NCBI GenBank assembly: GCA_030686995.1
Contig: CM060709.1
Location: 271,487,913-271,551,912 of the forward strand
Reading direction: 5' to 3'
DNA length: 64,000 bases
DNA from: Artemisia argyi
Taxonomy: Eukaryota > Streptophyta > Magnoliopsida > Asterales > Asteraceae
Shown: in pieces, positions 35,089-46,247 of the stretch
How the letters are laid out: every line of letters starts with the position of its first letter
Numbering within the stretch: the first letter of the stretch is position 1
Made by a program: the position numbers and the translations under genes
The notes under the pieces: model-generated
Database searches by the model: none
What the model saw: the letters and a program-made list of their open reading frames with translations, nothing else
Told to the model about the DNA's origin: nothing

Positions 35089-37160
35089 TTAGTCCTCACA
35101 ATCGTAGCTATGCTTCTTAACATCATATACCGACCAAGTATCGCCATCACCTACCGCTATCTTAGACTCCTTACAATCTATCATGGCGCTAGCGGTTGCT
35201 AAAAATCCTCTTCCTACTAACAATGGGCATGTAGTATCACTAACCATATCTAGGATGTAAGGACTACATCCTTGATCATCCCAACCGGGTGGGCAATACT
35301 CCCATCTGCTAGACCAATTAGTACCTTCGTCTCCTCTAACTTTCCTAGCTTAAGAGTGGTGAAAAGGGATAAGGGAATCAAGTTGAGGCTTGATCCTAAA
35401 TCGGCTAGTGTATCGAAAGCTTCGGATTTTCCTATCCTACAAGGCAAAACAAATATACCCGGATCATCAAGCTTCTTAGGCAACTTGTTTTGAACGAAGG
35501 CGGTCCCATTTTTACCCAATTTAAACTTCTCATATTTTTCTAGGAGGGCACTATAGTAGGGAGCACGGGCTCAGACATCAATGACGGGGCGTTCAAGGTG
35601 GATCTCCTTGAATTTATCGTCAAGGTCTTGTATAGGAAGTGTTTCAACTTTATTATTGACCGGTTTGATATTGGGTATTTCATTCGATTGGCCCTTTTGA
35701 AGAATTTGGTTTTGCTTGAAACACGTGCTCATTGATTTAACCGAGTAGTATTGCGGACAAGAAGTGGGTGACGAAACCGTTGATATGGAATTAATGTTTA
35801 GTTTCGGGTTCTTGACCGTGTCGCTTGGGAGTGCTCCCATTTCTCGGTCATTGAGAACTTTTAATAATGTGTCAATTTTGGTGGTCATCTCGCTTTGCTT
35901 TTGTTTGAAATCGGCTTCAAACTTAGATATGCGAGCTTCTTGAGATGCCATAAACTTGGACATCAACCCTTCAAGATTATTGGTACTACCTTAGTTATTA
36001 GAAGGATTGTTGTTGAAAGTACGGTTGCAGGGTGGACCGTTTGGTTAGTAACGATTAAGCGGATTGGAAGAATTGTTTTGGTTTTGTTTCCACCTAAGCT
36101 TCGGGTGATTTTTCCAAGAAGGGTTGTAGGAATCACCGTAAGGGTTTGGCTCGGGTTTGAAAGTGTACCACTTGTCTCCCGCTTCGTCGGTATGCGAGGA
36201 TGCGTAGTCCGCAAAAGCTGTTCCGGGGAGTTCCACGCAATCACGAGTGTCATGGGGACCACTACATAATTCGCATGAAGAAGTGATTTTGTTCACTTGG
36301 CTTGAAGGCTTAGTAGCTTCGTAAGATTTCACGAGAAACTTGACTTGGTCCTCAAGTTCCATGATCCTACGGTCGGGAGTGCTAGAATTGTTCGAAGGCA
36401 AAGATATTGCCTTGACCGTTTTGTTCAAATAACAGGGATCATTCCAACTTTCGTTGTCATAGAGAGCAAGATCTTCTATGAGTTCCCATGATTCTTCCGC
36501 ACTTAGATCACGTAGCTTACCACCGGCCGATTGGTCAATGGTTCGCCTTGTGGAGAGATCGATATGGTCATAGAAGATTTGGACTTGGAGCCAAAGATCT
36601 ATGCTATGATGAGGGACTTTTTGGAGTAAGTCCTTGAAACGAGTCCATGCTTCATATAGAGTTTCACCTTGACGTTGTTGGAACATCAAGATATCATTTC
36701 TAAGCTTGGTAGTTCTCCCCGGTGGGAAAAATTGAGCAAGGAAACGAGTGGTGAGATCATCCCATGAGGTGATGGATCCCGCGGGTAAACATTCAAGCCA
36801 TTGACTAGCTTGATCACGTAGAGAGAATTGGAATAGGCATAATCGGGTCGACTCTCTAGTTGTAACATCAAGGTCTATAGAATCTACGATTTTAAGGAAA
36901 TCCTTGAGATGTTGGTTAGGATCTTCGGAACGAAGTCCATGGAATGGACATCCGCTTTGCACTAACCGGATGGTGTCGGATCGCAAGGAGGACACATTGG
37001 CTCCTTGGGTGAGCTCAATAGTGTTTTGATAGCCTTGGTGGCTAGGATAGGAATACTTTCCTAGGGTTCGGGGCCTAAGATGTTGGTTTGCTAGTGGTGG
37101 GTTTTTTGGGTGGTTTTGTTGTGGTGGGTTGATGGGTTCAAAGATGTTACCACCTTCCAT
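35089..37160 (-). pseudogene. gag: Element B Gag-protease, Athila type, broken by stops and a frameshift
   Basis: Gag (36045-37160, 371 codons) is open. It has FHGLRSEDPNQHLKDFLKIV (about 83-102), the capsid core (SLRDQASQWLECLPAG, LTTRFLAQFFPPGRTTKLRN), an ELEDQVKFLVKSYE coiled coil and an atypical CELCSGPHDTRDC cysteine motif. The same frame continues past TAA stops at 36047-36045 and about 35997-35995 into a linker (35571-35966). It then reaches the retropepsin-like protease with FDTLADLGSSLNLIP (DLGSS active site), stopping at 35250. The protease C-terminal half (GRGFLATASAMIDCKESK) follows in another frame to TAA at 35091-35089. Nothing of reverse transcriptase remains. Confidence 0.82.
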
Positions 37161-37300
37161 GATGTCAGATGGTAAAGATTACGAATAAAGACACTAAGAA
37201 ATAAGATAGACTAAAGAGAACCTAAAAAAAAAAAATCTTACTGGAAAGGAATCTAGCAAGTAGACCTAATAAAAAGAAATCCTAACCTAGACAATAACTA

Positions 37301-37404
37301 TTCCCCGGGCTGCGGCGCCAAAAACTTGATAGCGCCGCACTCTTTTATGAAAGTTAAGGAATAAATGTAAAGATAGACAATCCCTGGCAGCGGCGCCAAA
37401 AACT
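37301..37404 (-). repeat. Duplicated primer binding site of element B
   Basis: The PBS sequence GGCGCCAAAAACTTGATA (plus-strand view) with its GC-rich flank occurs twice: at about 37301-37331 and again at 37381-37408, next to the LTR. About 50 bp lie between them. Confidence 0.75.
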
Positions 37405-37622
37405 TGATACGTGGGAATCGCACCAGGCTTTACCTCTGGAGGATCTCGAGAAGCTTACAACCCCCACCAGGCAGTGTACCTGATCGTTGTAGTATAGTAT
37501 AGTGACAAGTACTGGGGGATTGATCGTTTAACTCAAGAGTAGTGTCGCTAGGATTAGAAAGCCTAAAAACTAGGTCTAGAGATGAGGGATGATTCTTTTT
37601 CTATTTTTATATTTTATAAAAG
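37405..37622 (-). repeat. 5' LTR of element B, inner piece
   Basis: The U5 end of the LTR (TGATACGTGGG at its boundary), with a decayed U5 hairpin near 37437-37452. It is cut at 37622 by element C and resumes at 45445. Confidence 0.85.
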
Positions 37623-38943
37623 TGATGAGGCGAAAAATGGTCCGTTTTTAGGGAGTCATTTAAGCCGGAATTTAAATTTATTTGATCAAATAATGCCCTA
37701 AATAGTTCCTTTTGTGATTTTAGGTACTTTGGGAGTGAATTCTGGAAAAGGAAGCATTTTGGATGTTTTTGGAGCATAAAAGTGATGAAAACGACAAAGT
37801 CTTAATTTTCCTTGCTAGGAACAGTACCTGACGGCGTCAAGAGCAATTTTATGACGGCGTCAAGAGCAAAAGTGGTGACAGCCCAGTAGAAATGTGACGG
37901 CGTCAAATCAAGGCCGTCAAGAGTAAAAGTGGTGACGGCCCAGAACAACATTCCACATGACGGCGTCAGATCTGGATCTAGGCAGTCCGAGAATATCATG
38001 GGCGGCGGGTTGATGTCGTCAGAAGTTTCTTCTTGACGCCGTCACCTTAGGAAATCTATATATAGTCTTTGTAATTTTCATTCTATAGGGAGGAGAATTT
38101 TTGGGTCGAATTGAATAAACCCTCGCTCGTTTTTAGCAGTATTTTCAAGGGTTTTCACCCCTTGAAACCCTTCATGTTCAATTAAGATAAGTATCCTTTC
38201 AATTCATTCAATATGTCTATATGTTGTTTGAATATATCTTACGCTTGTCTTGATTTTAACATGCTAGGCTAGATCTCTTGTGTGTTTGTTTAGATGTAAT
38301 GAAACCTAGATGTTGATTATAGGTTGATTGCTTGTTTATAGTTGTAATGGATGAATGATTTCGATGTTAGGCTTAAGAAAACTGGTAGACTTTCATAATG
38401 TAACTTGCTTGAACGTCTTAAGAAACATGAACCAATGCGTACTAAGGTTTTTATGGTTGTATTTAATGCATGAGCGAATTCTAGTGATCACATGTTAGGA
38501 GCTTCTTGCAGGCTCGACATAGGAGTAAAGTAGGAGCTTATAGAGTTGGGGAAGTACGTACGCCACCCCACGACTGGTATTAAGGAATATAACCCGTCAT
38601 CTACACAACTGTAACAAACAATTAACCTGTAAAAGATATCTAGGGAGTAGTGAAATCCAAGTAAACATAATTCTCCCATTTATTGTTCACACCACTAGTT
38701 AAATTAGCTTTATTTTAATTTTTGTTATTTTATTTTGATTGCATCTTTAGTTATTGGGTTAGTTGACTAGCAACTAATTCCGCCCACTCTTCCAAAAACC
38801 CAAGATTTTTACTTGCTTTTATAAAAATATAAAAATACAAAAAGAATCATCCCTCACCTCTAGACCTAGTTTTTAGGCTTTCTAATCCTAGCGACACAAT
38901 TCCTGAGTTGAACGATCAATCCCCTGGTACTTGTCACTATACT

Positions 38944-40348
38944 TGATGAGGCGAAAAATGATCCGTTTTTAGGGGGTCATTTAAGCCCGAATCCGACTTT
39001 ATTTGATCAAATATTGCCCTAAATCGTTCCTTTTGTGATTTTAGGTGTTTGGAGAGTGAATTCTGGAAAAGAAGCTATTTTGGACGTTTTTGGAGCATAA
39101 AAGTGAAGAAAACGGCTAAGTACCTAATTTGCATGCTGAAAATACAAGGTGACGGCGTCAAGACCATCAGCTTGACGGCGTCAGACATGAAGAATTAAAT
39201 ATCGAAGGTGGTGACGGCGTCAGACGGACTTGTGACGGCGTCAAAGTGGCTAAATTAATATACCGTGGGTGGTGACGGCGTCACATAGGCCGTCATAAAT
39301 GGATCAAGGCCGTCCGAGGAAGTATATGGCGGCGAGGTGACGACGTCAGAAGTTACTCTTGACGCCGTCAGACTGTTTTTCCTATATATAGTTTTCTAGT
39401 TTTTTCATTAAAAAGAGAGAAGTTTTGGTGAAACCCTAAAGACGATTTTGGTGCCTCTTTTACAGGTTTTTCAAGGGTTCCAAACCCTTGAGACCTTGCA
39501 TTGTAATTAAGATAAGTGTACTTTCAATTCAATCAATATGTCTATGTGTTGGTTGTTTATCTCTTGTTCTTGTCTCAATTCTACTATGCTAGGCTAGATC
39601 TCTCTTGTGTTTGCTTAGATCTAATGAAACCTAGATGTTGATTATGTGTTGATTACTTGTCTATTCTTGTTTTGAATGAATGATTTATATGTTAGGCTTA
39701 AGAAAACTGGCAGATCTCCAAATGGTAACATGCCTGAACGTCTTAAGAAACATGAACCGAGGCGTACTAGGTCTTTATTGGTTGTATTTAATGCATGAGC
39801 CACTGTTTACAATCCCTATAGTTGTGCTGGGTCATGGTGTAGGAGGAGATAAGAGCTCATAGAGTTGGGGAGTTATGTATGCCACCCTACGAATGGTATT
39901 AAGGAATACAATCCATCATTCATACAAGTGTAACAAGTAATTAACATGTAAAAGATATCTAGGGAGTAGTGAAGTCTAAGTAAACACAATTTCTCCAATT
40001 ACTACTCACAACCTTAGTTTAATTAGTTTAATTTCATTTTTATTATTTTATTTTGATTGCATCTTAGCTTTGGGTTAGTTGAATAGCAACTAATTCCGCC
40101 CACTCCTTCAAAACCCGAGATTTTAATTGCTTTTATAAAATATAAAAATACAAAAATAATCATCTTTCACCTCTAGAACTATTAATTAGGTTTTCTAATC
40201 CTAGCGACACTATTCCTAAGCTGAACGATCAATCCCCCGGTACTTGTCACTATACTATACTACAACGATCAGGAACACTGCCTGGTGGGGGTTGTAAGCT
40301 TCTCGAGATCCCTCGAGAGGTAAAGCAAGGTGCGATTCCCACGCATCA
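38944..40348 (+). mobile_element. Element D: solo LTR, 1,405 bp
   Basis: A complete LTR, TGATGAGGCG to GCATCA, flanked by the exact 5-bp duplication ATACT (38939-38943 and 40349-40353). There is no interior, so it arose by LTR-LTR recombination of a full element. It is a diverged relative of the LTR it entered. Confidence 0.93.
39150..39390 (+). promoter_or_regulatory. Seven-copy TGACGSCGTCA array and TATA box of solo LTR D
   Basis: TGACGGCGTCA begins at 39150, 39173, 39212, 39233 and 39273. TGACGACGTCA is at 39338 and TGACGCCGTCA at 39360. The TATA box CTATATATA (39382-39390) follows 11 bp after the last copy. Each unit holds two facing TGACG half-sites, the core bound by plant bZIP factors of the TGA class. 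Promoter use is inferred from position. Confidence 0.65.
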
Positions 40349-40620
40349 ATACTATACTACAACGATTAGGTACACTGCCTGGTGGGGGTTGTAAGCTTCT
40401 CGAGATCCCTCGAGAGGTAAAGCCTGGTGCAATTCCCACGCATCAAGTTTTTGGCGTCGTTGCCGGGGAAATAGTTATTGTTTAGGTTGGAATTTATTTT
40501 GATTAGGTCTACTCATTAGATTCCTTTTTAGTGAGATTTTTATTTTCTTTTTATTAGCTTTCTTGTAGTCTATCTTTTTCTTTGTGCCATTTGTTTGTAA
40601 AACCATTTTCACTTGTCACT

Positions 40621-41721
40621 ATGGCAGATGAAATTCCATTTAGATCACTGACAATAGAGGAACAACTATATTTCACTAATAGATTTGCTTCCTATAATTC
40701 CAATGATTTTTTGTGTGATCTTTATGACATCCAAGAGGAGTTGGGGTAAAGTTAGATGGGTTTGATGAATTATATGCATGTGTGATTTCTATTAGACGAT
40801 CATTTTCAGGATCAATTCCTTTTAGTGAAACCCGTTGGATGAATTTTGAGAAATGCTTCCTAACCATGACCCATAAGTTCAACGAATTGGTGGATTCGTA
40901 TGAGCAAGATGACCTAGTTTCTAAGAACATGAACTTAGAATCAAACAAAGATTGTGAAATGGTTAGTGTTGAACTACCTAGTTGCATGAGCGGGATAGAT
41001 TTCACCAAAACATACGACACACATGAGGTTAGAGTTGAGCCACCTAGTTGCATGTCATGGTTAGGCACTACCATAATACAAGATGAACACATAGGTGATA
41101 TTGATGTTATGGAAGAGATAGTAGAAAACCCAAGCCCACTAAGTACCCCACAAGTCCCGCCATCATTTGAGGCATACACACCGCCCGTGACTTACCCCGA
41201 AAGAAGTAGAAGAGACTATAGGAACCCCAATTGAGGTAGAACCCTTGGACCAAGCACCGCTAGAGGATATAGGTTTGAATACTTGTAGTGATAACCTTAC
41301 TCCTAGCTCTAGGGAATTTCCTAGTGTTGATGAACCGAAACCTCAACCTTTACATAACTTTTCATCCTTAGATATACATCTTGGAGACAAAAGAGGAACC
41401 GACCCACCTATCAACCAATATTATCAGGGTAGTTTTAGGATGAAGGAAGCCATTCACTCACCCCCTTCACCTCACGTGGCATATTTCCACCCTAAGGGTG
41501 TGTATCGCTACTTCCACCCGCACTTAATTCAAAGTGTAGGGAAAACCTCCCTATTTCCGTTAAATAAGGGTAGAGTCAAGCTCGTGACTCGAACAAAAAC
41601 AAGCGCTTCTTGGGAGGCAGCCCATGCTTTGTGTGATTTTTATTTTCTTGATTGTTATTTGTTTCCGCATGCATGCTTTATTTTTATTGTTGGTAGATCA
41701 TGTTTCAAACTAAAATGGTGA
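40621..41721 (+). pseudogene. Unrecognised ORF of element C ('ORF X' relative)
   Basis: Starts MADEIPFRSLTIEEQLYF after the PBS region, with frame offsets near 40740 and 41185-41205. The middle has two copies of a PSCMSxxxxT-like unit (about 40977-41085). The C-terminus reads YFHPKGVYRYFHPHLI, SVGKTS, then TRTKTSASWEAAH, matching element A at about 26150-26300 almost base for base. It is the only coding-like segment in C. The family is unknown to me; no polymerase, protease or integrase motif is visible. Confidence 0.5.
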
Positions 41722-44033
41722 AAATACTTTATTTTTTCGTTTGGCTTAGTCTTAACTTCATCTAAAGGTATTTCGCAAAAGATAAGTGTAAGGGGAAACC
41801 CCAAATATGTTTTTAAGAAACAAAATCGATCATGATTCTCCAAAATATTAAATGGACATGTATATTCGTATTTGTTAGAGTCAAATGCTTGTATCGAGTC
41901 ATAATGATGTTTTGCAGGATTTTCCAGGAAGTAGGACGTAAGTTTTCCAGAAATTTTCCGGAAACTTAACGTAAGAATTTCTGCAGATCACTTCTGACGG
42001 CGTCAGGAAGAAATTCCTGACGGCGTCATGTGTAAAAATCTGGAAATTTTGCTAGTTTTGTTTTTCTAACGGAGTCTTAAAGTTTTTGTTGAATCTTTAG
42101 TTTTATAAACTCCAGGAAATCTGCAAAGATTCATTCCACAAGCATTATATCTTACTTTGTTTTCTAGGATTTGTTATCATATATAGATTGCTGCCAATTT
42201 TACGCGAGGTTGCCTTGTTTGTTTTCTCAAGTTTAACAGGTTATGTATGACAAGAAGATGATTTATATTTCTAGAAGGGAAGCTTTGATTGTTCATTTTC
42301 TTGGAGGAAGATCTAACCTTGTTCCCACACTATCCATACCGAGCGAATCAAGGGAGTATTTGATTTCAGTCTTTTACCTGTTTTACTTTTACAATATTTA
42401 ATTGAACATTGGAGACAATGTTCATCCTAAGTGTAAGGGGAGGGTAAAATGATGATACCTTATAGTATACACTTTCACTTGAGTTTGTTTGTTTGATGGT
42501 AGGTGTGTAATAAAACTATGAGAAATACTTGTTAGTGTAATTTTAGCGCCAAATTTAAAATTTTTTACAACATTTAGGAGTGAAACTTTAGCCTTAGCAA
42601 GCATCTCATGGATAGGAGATCGTATGACTAGCACAAAACCGTATCATTCAGAAAAATTTTCCACCCAAATATGTGAGGTTTGCCTTTAGATTTGATAGGA
42701 AAAGCATTTACTATTAGTGCTTATGAGTGTACCGGTAGAATTTAGATTCTAGAACTTGCATTAGTGATGCATCCCGAGACCGCTAGTGAGACTACATTCG
42801 TGTAGTAGGATTTACTACATGATAAGAGGCATTAGGATCACCCTTGTGTTAAACCCGTATCATCATTACTTGACCATTTAAGTCATATTACTTGGCTAGT
42901 AAAGTCAACTAATTTTCCCCACACCCTTAGCGTTGTACTCATTTTTAGTACACGAAACCCCTAGTACACCCCTCCGAGCCTATCTTTTCATTGCTAACTT
43001 TAAGCATCTTACTTAAAGGAAGAATTTGTTACACCCCACTTAAACGTACACCCAAATCGCCTTAGCCTTCCGTGTATGCACTCATCTTTAGTGCATTATT
43101 GTTATTTGTTTAAACCCTTAGTTAATTGTCTAATTGATTACATGGTTGCTAAGTCGAGTCATATCCTTGTACATATTGTTTTGGGACGATTGAGACTCAT
43201 GGGTAAAGTACTTATGTTATGGAGTAATGGGGAAGAACATCATATTATATTACCCCCATATGTGCGTTAATCTTAAAAGTACTCCAAGTGTTTTGATTAT
43301 CTTAATTCGAGTCATTAGATTAGTTTATTGTAAAGTATGTAAAAATTCAAGTGCAAGGGGAATGTTCATTCCCTATGATGTATTATTTTAGATGGTAGGG
43401 TAAGAGTGTATGCAAAAGAAAAAAAAATCGAAAAATTAAGAAAAAGAAAAAAAAATAAAAAAAAAAAGAAAAGAGAAAAAAACATACGGACTACCATCCT
43501 GTTTCATTCTATGTTTGTTTTATGTTTTTGTTATTTTTCATTTATTAGCTTAAGTCGAGTCTAGTCTTGGCTTAGCAACGCCACATTATACATGTAATGA
43601 ACCAAGATGATTAACTCGCCACCAGTAAAGATTGCCTATATCCAACAAAACCGTGTATTCCATATCCCTACACCTAACATTATTACCCTTTAAAAGACCT
43701 CTTTGATAGTTTATCCTAGGTGCTTACGCCATGTGGTGGAGGTTTGATCCTTTCCCAAGCCTATGGTAATCTATTTTGCTATGACAGGTAGTGAGAGATG
43801 TTTTCCATTTCCATATTGTGATATATACTTTATTACACCCGAGAGATGTGAGTATCTAAACACTATTTGTGAGGTGCTAGTGTATGACCTCTGTGCTTGT
43901 CTTTGGTCTTTAGTGGAACAATTATTTGTTGTAATTACTTTTATATTAGTGTTAAATGACCCCTAACTTGTATTTTGATTAGAATAAAAGCGCATTTGCT
44001 TGAGGACAAGCAAATCTCAAGTGTAAGGGTATA
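41722..44033 (+). other. Non-coding 3' internal region of element C
   Basis: Shared with A, B and F. It holds TGACGGCGTCA at 41995-42005 and 42018-42028, PPT-like AAGTGTAAGGGG words near 41784, 42430, 43348 and 44018, and an A-rich tract at about 43415-43482. No gene is seen. Confidence 0.65.
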
Positions 44034-45444
44034 TGATGAGGCGAAAAATGGTCTGTTTAGGGGGTCATTTAAGCCGAAATTTGAATTTATTTGATCAAAT
44101 AATGCCCTAAATCGTTCCTTTTGTGATTTTAGGTACTCTGGGAGTGAATTCTGGAAAAGAAAGCATTTTGGACGTTTTTGGAGCATAAAAGTGAAGAAAA
44201 TGACAAAGTCTTAATTTTCCTTGCTGGGAACAGTACCTGACGGCGTCAAGAGCAATTTTATGACGGCGTCAAGAGCAAAAGTGGTGACAGCCCAGTAGAA
44301 ATTTGACGGCATCAAATCAAGGCCGTCAAGAGTAAAAGTGGTGACGGCCCAGAACAACATTCCACATGACGGCATCAGATCTGGATCTAGGCATTCCGAG
44401 AATATCATGGGCGACGGGTTGACGGCGTCAGAAGTTTCTTCTTGACGCCATCACCTTAGGAAATCTATATATAGTCTTTGTAATTTTCATTCTAAAGGGA
44501 GGAGAATTTTAGGGTCGAATTGAATAAACCCTAGCTCGTTTTTAACAGTATTTTCAAGGGTTTTAACCCCTTGAAACCCTTCATGTTCAATTAAGATAAG
44601 TATCCTATCAATTCATTCAATATGTCTATGTGTTGTTTGAATATATCTTACGCTTGTCTTGATTTTAACATGCTAGGCTAGACCTCTTGTGTGTTTACTT
44701 AGATGTAATGAAACCTAGATGTTGATTATAGGTTGATTGCTTGTTTATAGTTGTAATGGATGAATGATTTCGATGTTAGGCTTAAGAAAACTGGCAGACT
44801 TCCATTGTGTAACTTGCTTGAATGTCTTAAGAAACATGAACAAATGCGTACTAAGGTTTTTACGGTTGTATTTACTGCATGAGCGAATTCTAGTGATCCC
44901 ATGTTAGGAGCTTCTTGCAGGCTTGACATAGGAGTGAAGTAGGAGCTTATAGAGTTGGGGAAGTACGTACGCCACCCCACGACTGGTATTAAGGAATATA
45001 ACCCGTCATCCACACAACTGTAACAAACAATTAACCTGTAAAAGATATCTAGGGAGTAGTGAAATCCAAGTAAACATAATTCTCCCACTTATTGTTCACA
45101 CCACTAGTTAAATTAGCTTTATTTTAATTTTTGTTATTTTATTTTGATTGCATCTTTAGTTATTGGGTTAGTTGACTAGCAACTAATTCCACCCACTCTT
45201 CCAAAAACCCGAGATTTTTACTTGCTTTTATAAAAATATAAAAGTACAAAAAGAATCATCCCTCACCTCTAGACCTAGTTTTTAGGCTTTCTGATCCTAG
45301 CGAGACTATTCCTGAGTTGAACGATCAATCCCCCGGTACTTGTCACTATACTATACTACAACGATCAGGTACATTGTCTGGTGGGGGTTGTAAGCTTCTC
45401 GAGATCCCTTGAGAGGTAAAGCCTGGTGCAATTCCCACGCATCA
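44034..45444 (+). repeat. 3' LTR of element C
   Basis: 1,411 bp. It is very similar to the 5' copy, with scattered changes such as TGACGGCATCA for TGACGGCGTCA at about 44303 and 44367. Confidence 0.92.
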
Positions 45445-46247
45445 GAAAGCAATTAAAATCTCGGGTTTTTGGAAGAGTGGGCGGAATTAGTTGCTAGTCA
45501 ACTAACCCAATAACTAAGATGCATTCAAAAGAAAATAACAAAAATGAAAATAAATCTAATTAAACTAGTGGTGTGAACAATGATAGTTTGTTACAATTGC
45601 ATGGATGACGGGTTATATTCCTTAATACCAGTCGTAGGGCCGTGTACAATATTCCCTAACTCTATAGGATCCTACTGCACTCCTATGACGAGCCGTTAGA
45701 AGCTCCTAACATGGGATCATTAGAATTCTCCTACGCATTAAGTACAACCAAAAATCATAGTAAACCTCTGATCGTGTTTCTTAAGACGTTCAAGCATGTC
45801 ACCAATGGAAGTCTGCCAGTTTTCTTAAGCCTAACATCGAATACAATCATCCGTAACAACTATAAACAAACAATCAACCCATAATTAACATCTAGATTTC
45901 ACTACATCTAAGCAAACACACAAGAGATCTAGCCTTGCATGTTAAATTCAAGACAAGTGTAAGATATATTCAAACAACACATAGACATATTGAATGAATT
46001 GAAAGAGTACTTATCTCAATTGAACATGAAAGGTTTCAAAGGGTAAAAACCCTTGAAAAAGCTGTAATATTCGTACTAGGGTTTCTCTCCAAAGTTACAC
46101 CCTACTTGTCCTTTTCTAATGAATGAAAATTGCAAAACTATAAATAGTTTTTACAGGGTGACGGCATCAAGAAGGAATTTCTGAAGCCGTCAACTCGTCG
46201 CCCATAATGAAATCGGATTGCCTAGATCCAGTTTTGACGCCGTCATA
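45445..46247 (-). repeat. 5' LTR of element B, outer piece, truncated
   Basis: Begins with gaaagcaattaaaatctcgg, exactly the sequence that follows the interruption point in the 3' LTR of B (30998 on). It ends at 46247 inside a TGACGCCGTCA motif region where the Tekay element starts. Confidence 0.85.

Larger units (their letters stand above)
37623..40445 (+). repeat. 5' LTR of element C, split by solo LTR D
   Basis: Starts TGATGAGGCG, ends GCATCA at 40445. TGACGGCGTCA occurs at 37829, 37852, 37895 and 37958, its complement at 38034, and half-sites between. The TATA box TCTATATATAG is at about 38055-38065. The U5 hairpin TCTCGAG-ATCC-CTCGAGA lies at 40398-40415. Confidence 0.9.
37623..45444 (+). 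mobile_element. Element C: non-autonomous Athila-like element, 7,822 bp including solo LTR D
   Basis: The 5' LTR is 37623-38943 plus 40354-40445 (interrupted by D), the 3' LTR 44034-45444. The two are 1,413 and 1,411 bp. Flanks AAAAG (37618-37622) and GAAAG (45445-45449) are the 5-bp duplication with one change. The interior (40446-44033) lacks gag, protease, reverse transcriptase and integrase, and holds one broken ORF plus the shared 3' region. It lies inside the 5' LTR of element B in opposite orientation. Confidence 0.88.
30861..46247 (-). mobile_element. Element B: non-autonomous Athila-like element (gag-protease only), split by element C, cut at both ends
   Basis: The 3' LTR (30861-32158) lacks its terminal part at the left. 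The interior is 32159-37404. The 5' LTR lies at 37405-37622 and continues at 45445-46247 after element C; its outer part is missing beyond the Tekay insertion at 46248. The interior encodes Gag and protease but no reverse transcriptase or integrase. Because both outer ends are lost, no target duplication can be shown. Confidence 0.82.

Noticed and set aside
37829..39370. CRISPR-like array suggested by regularly recurring TGACGGCGTCA
   Set aside because: Unit is only 11 bp, spacing is irregular, it is part of a plant LTR and spacers are not unique; CRISPR is not expected in a nuclear plant genome.
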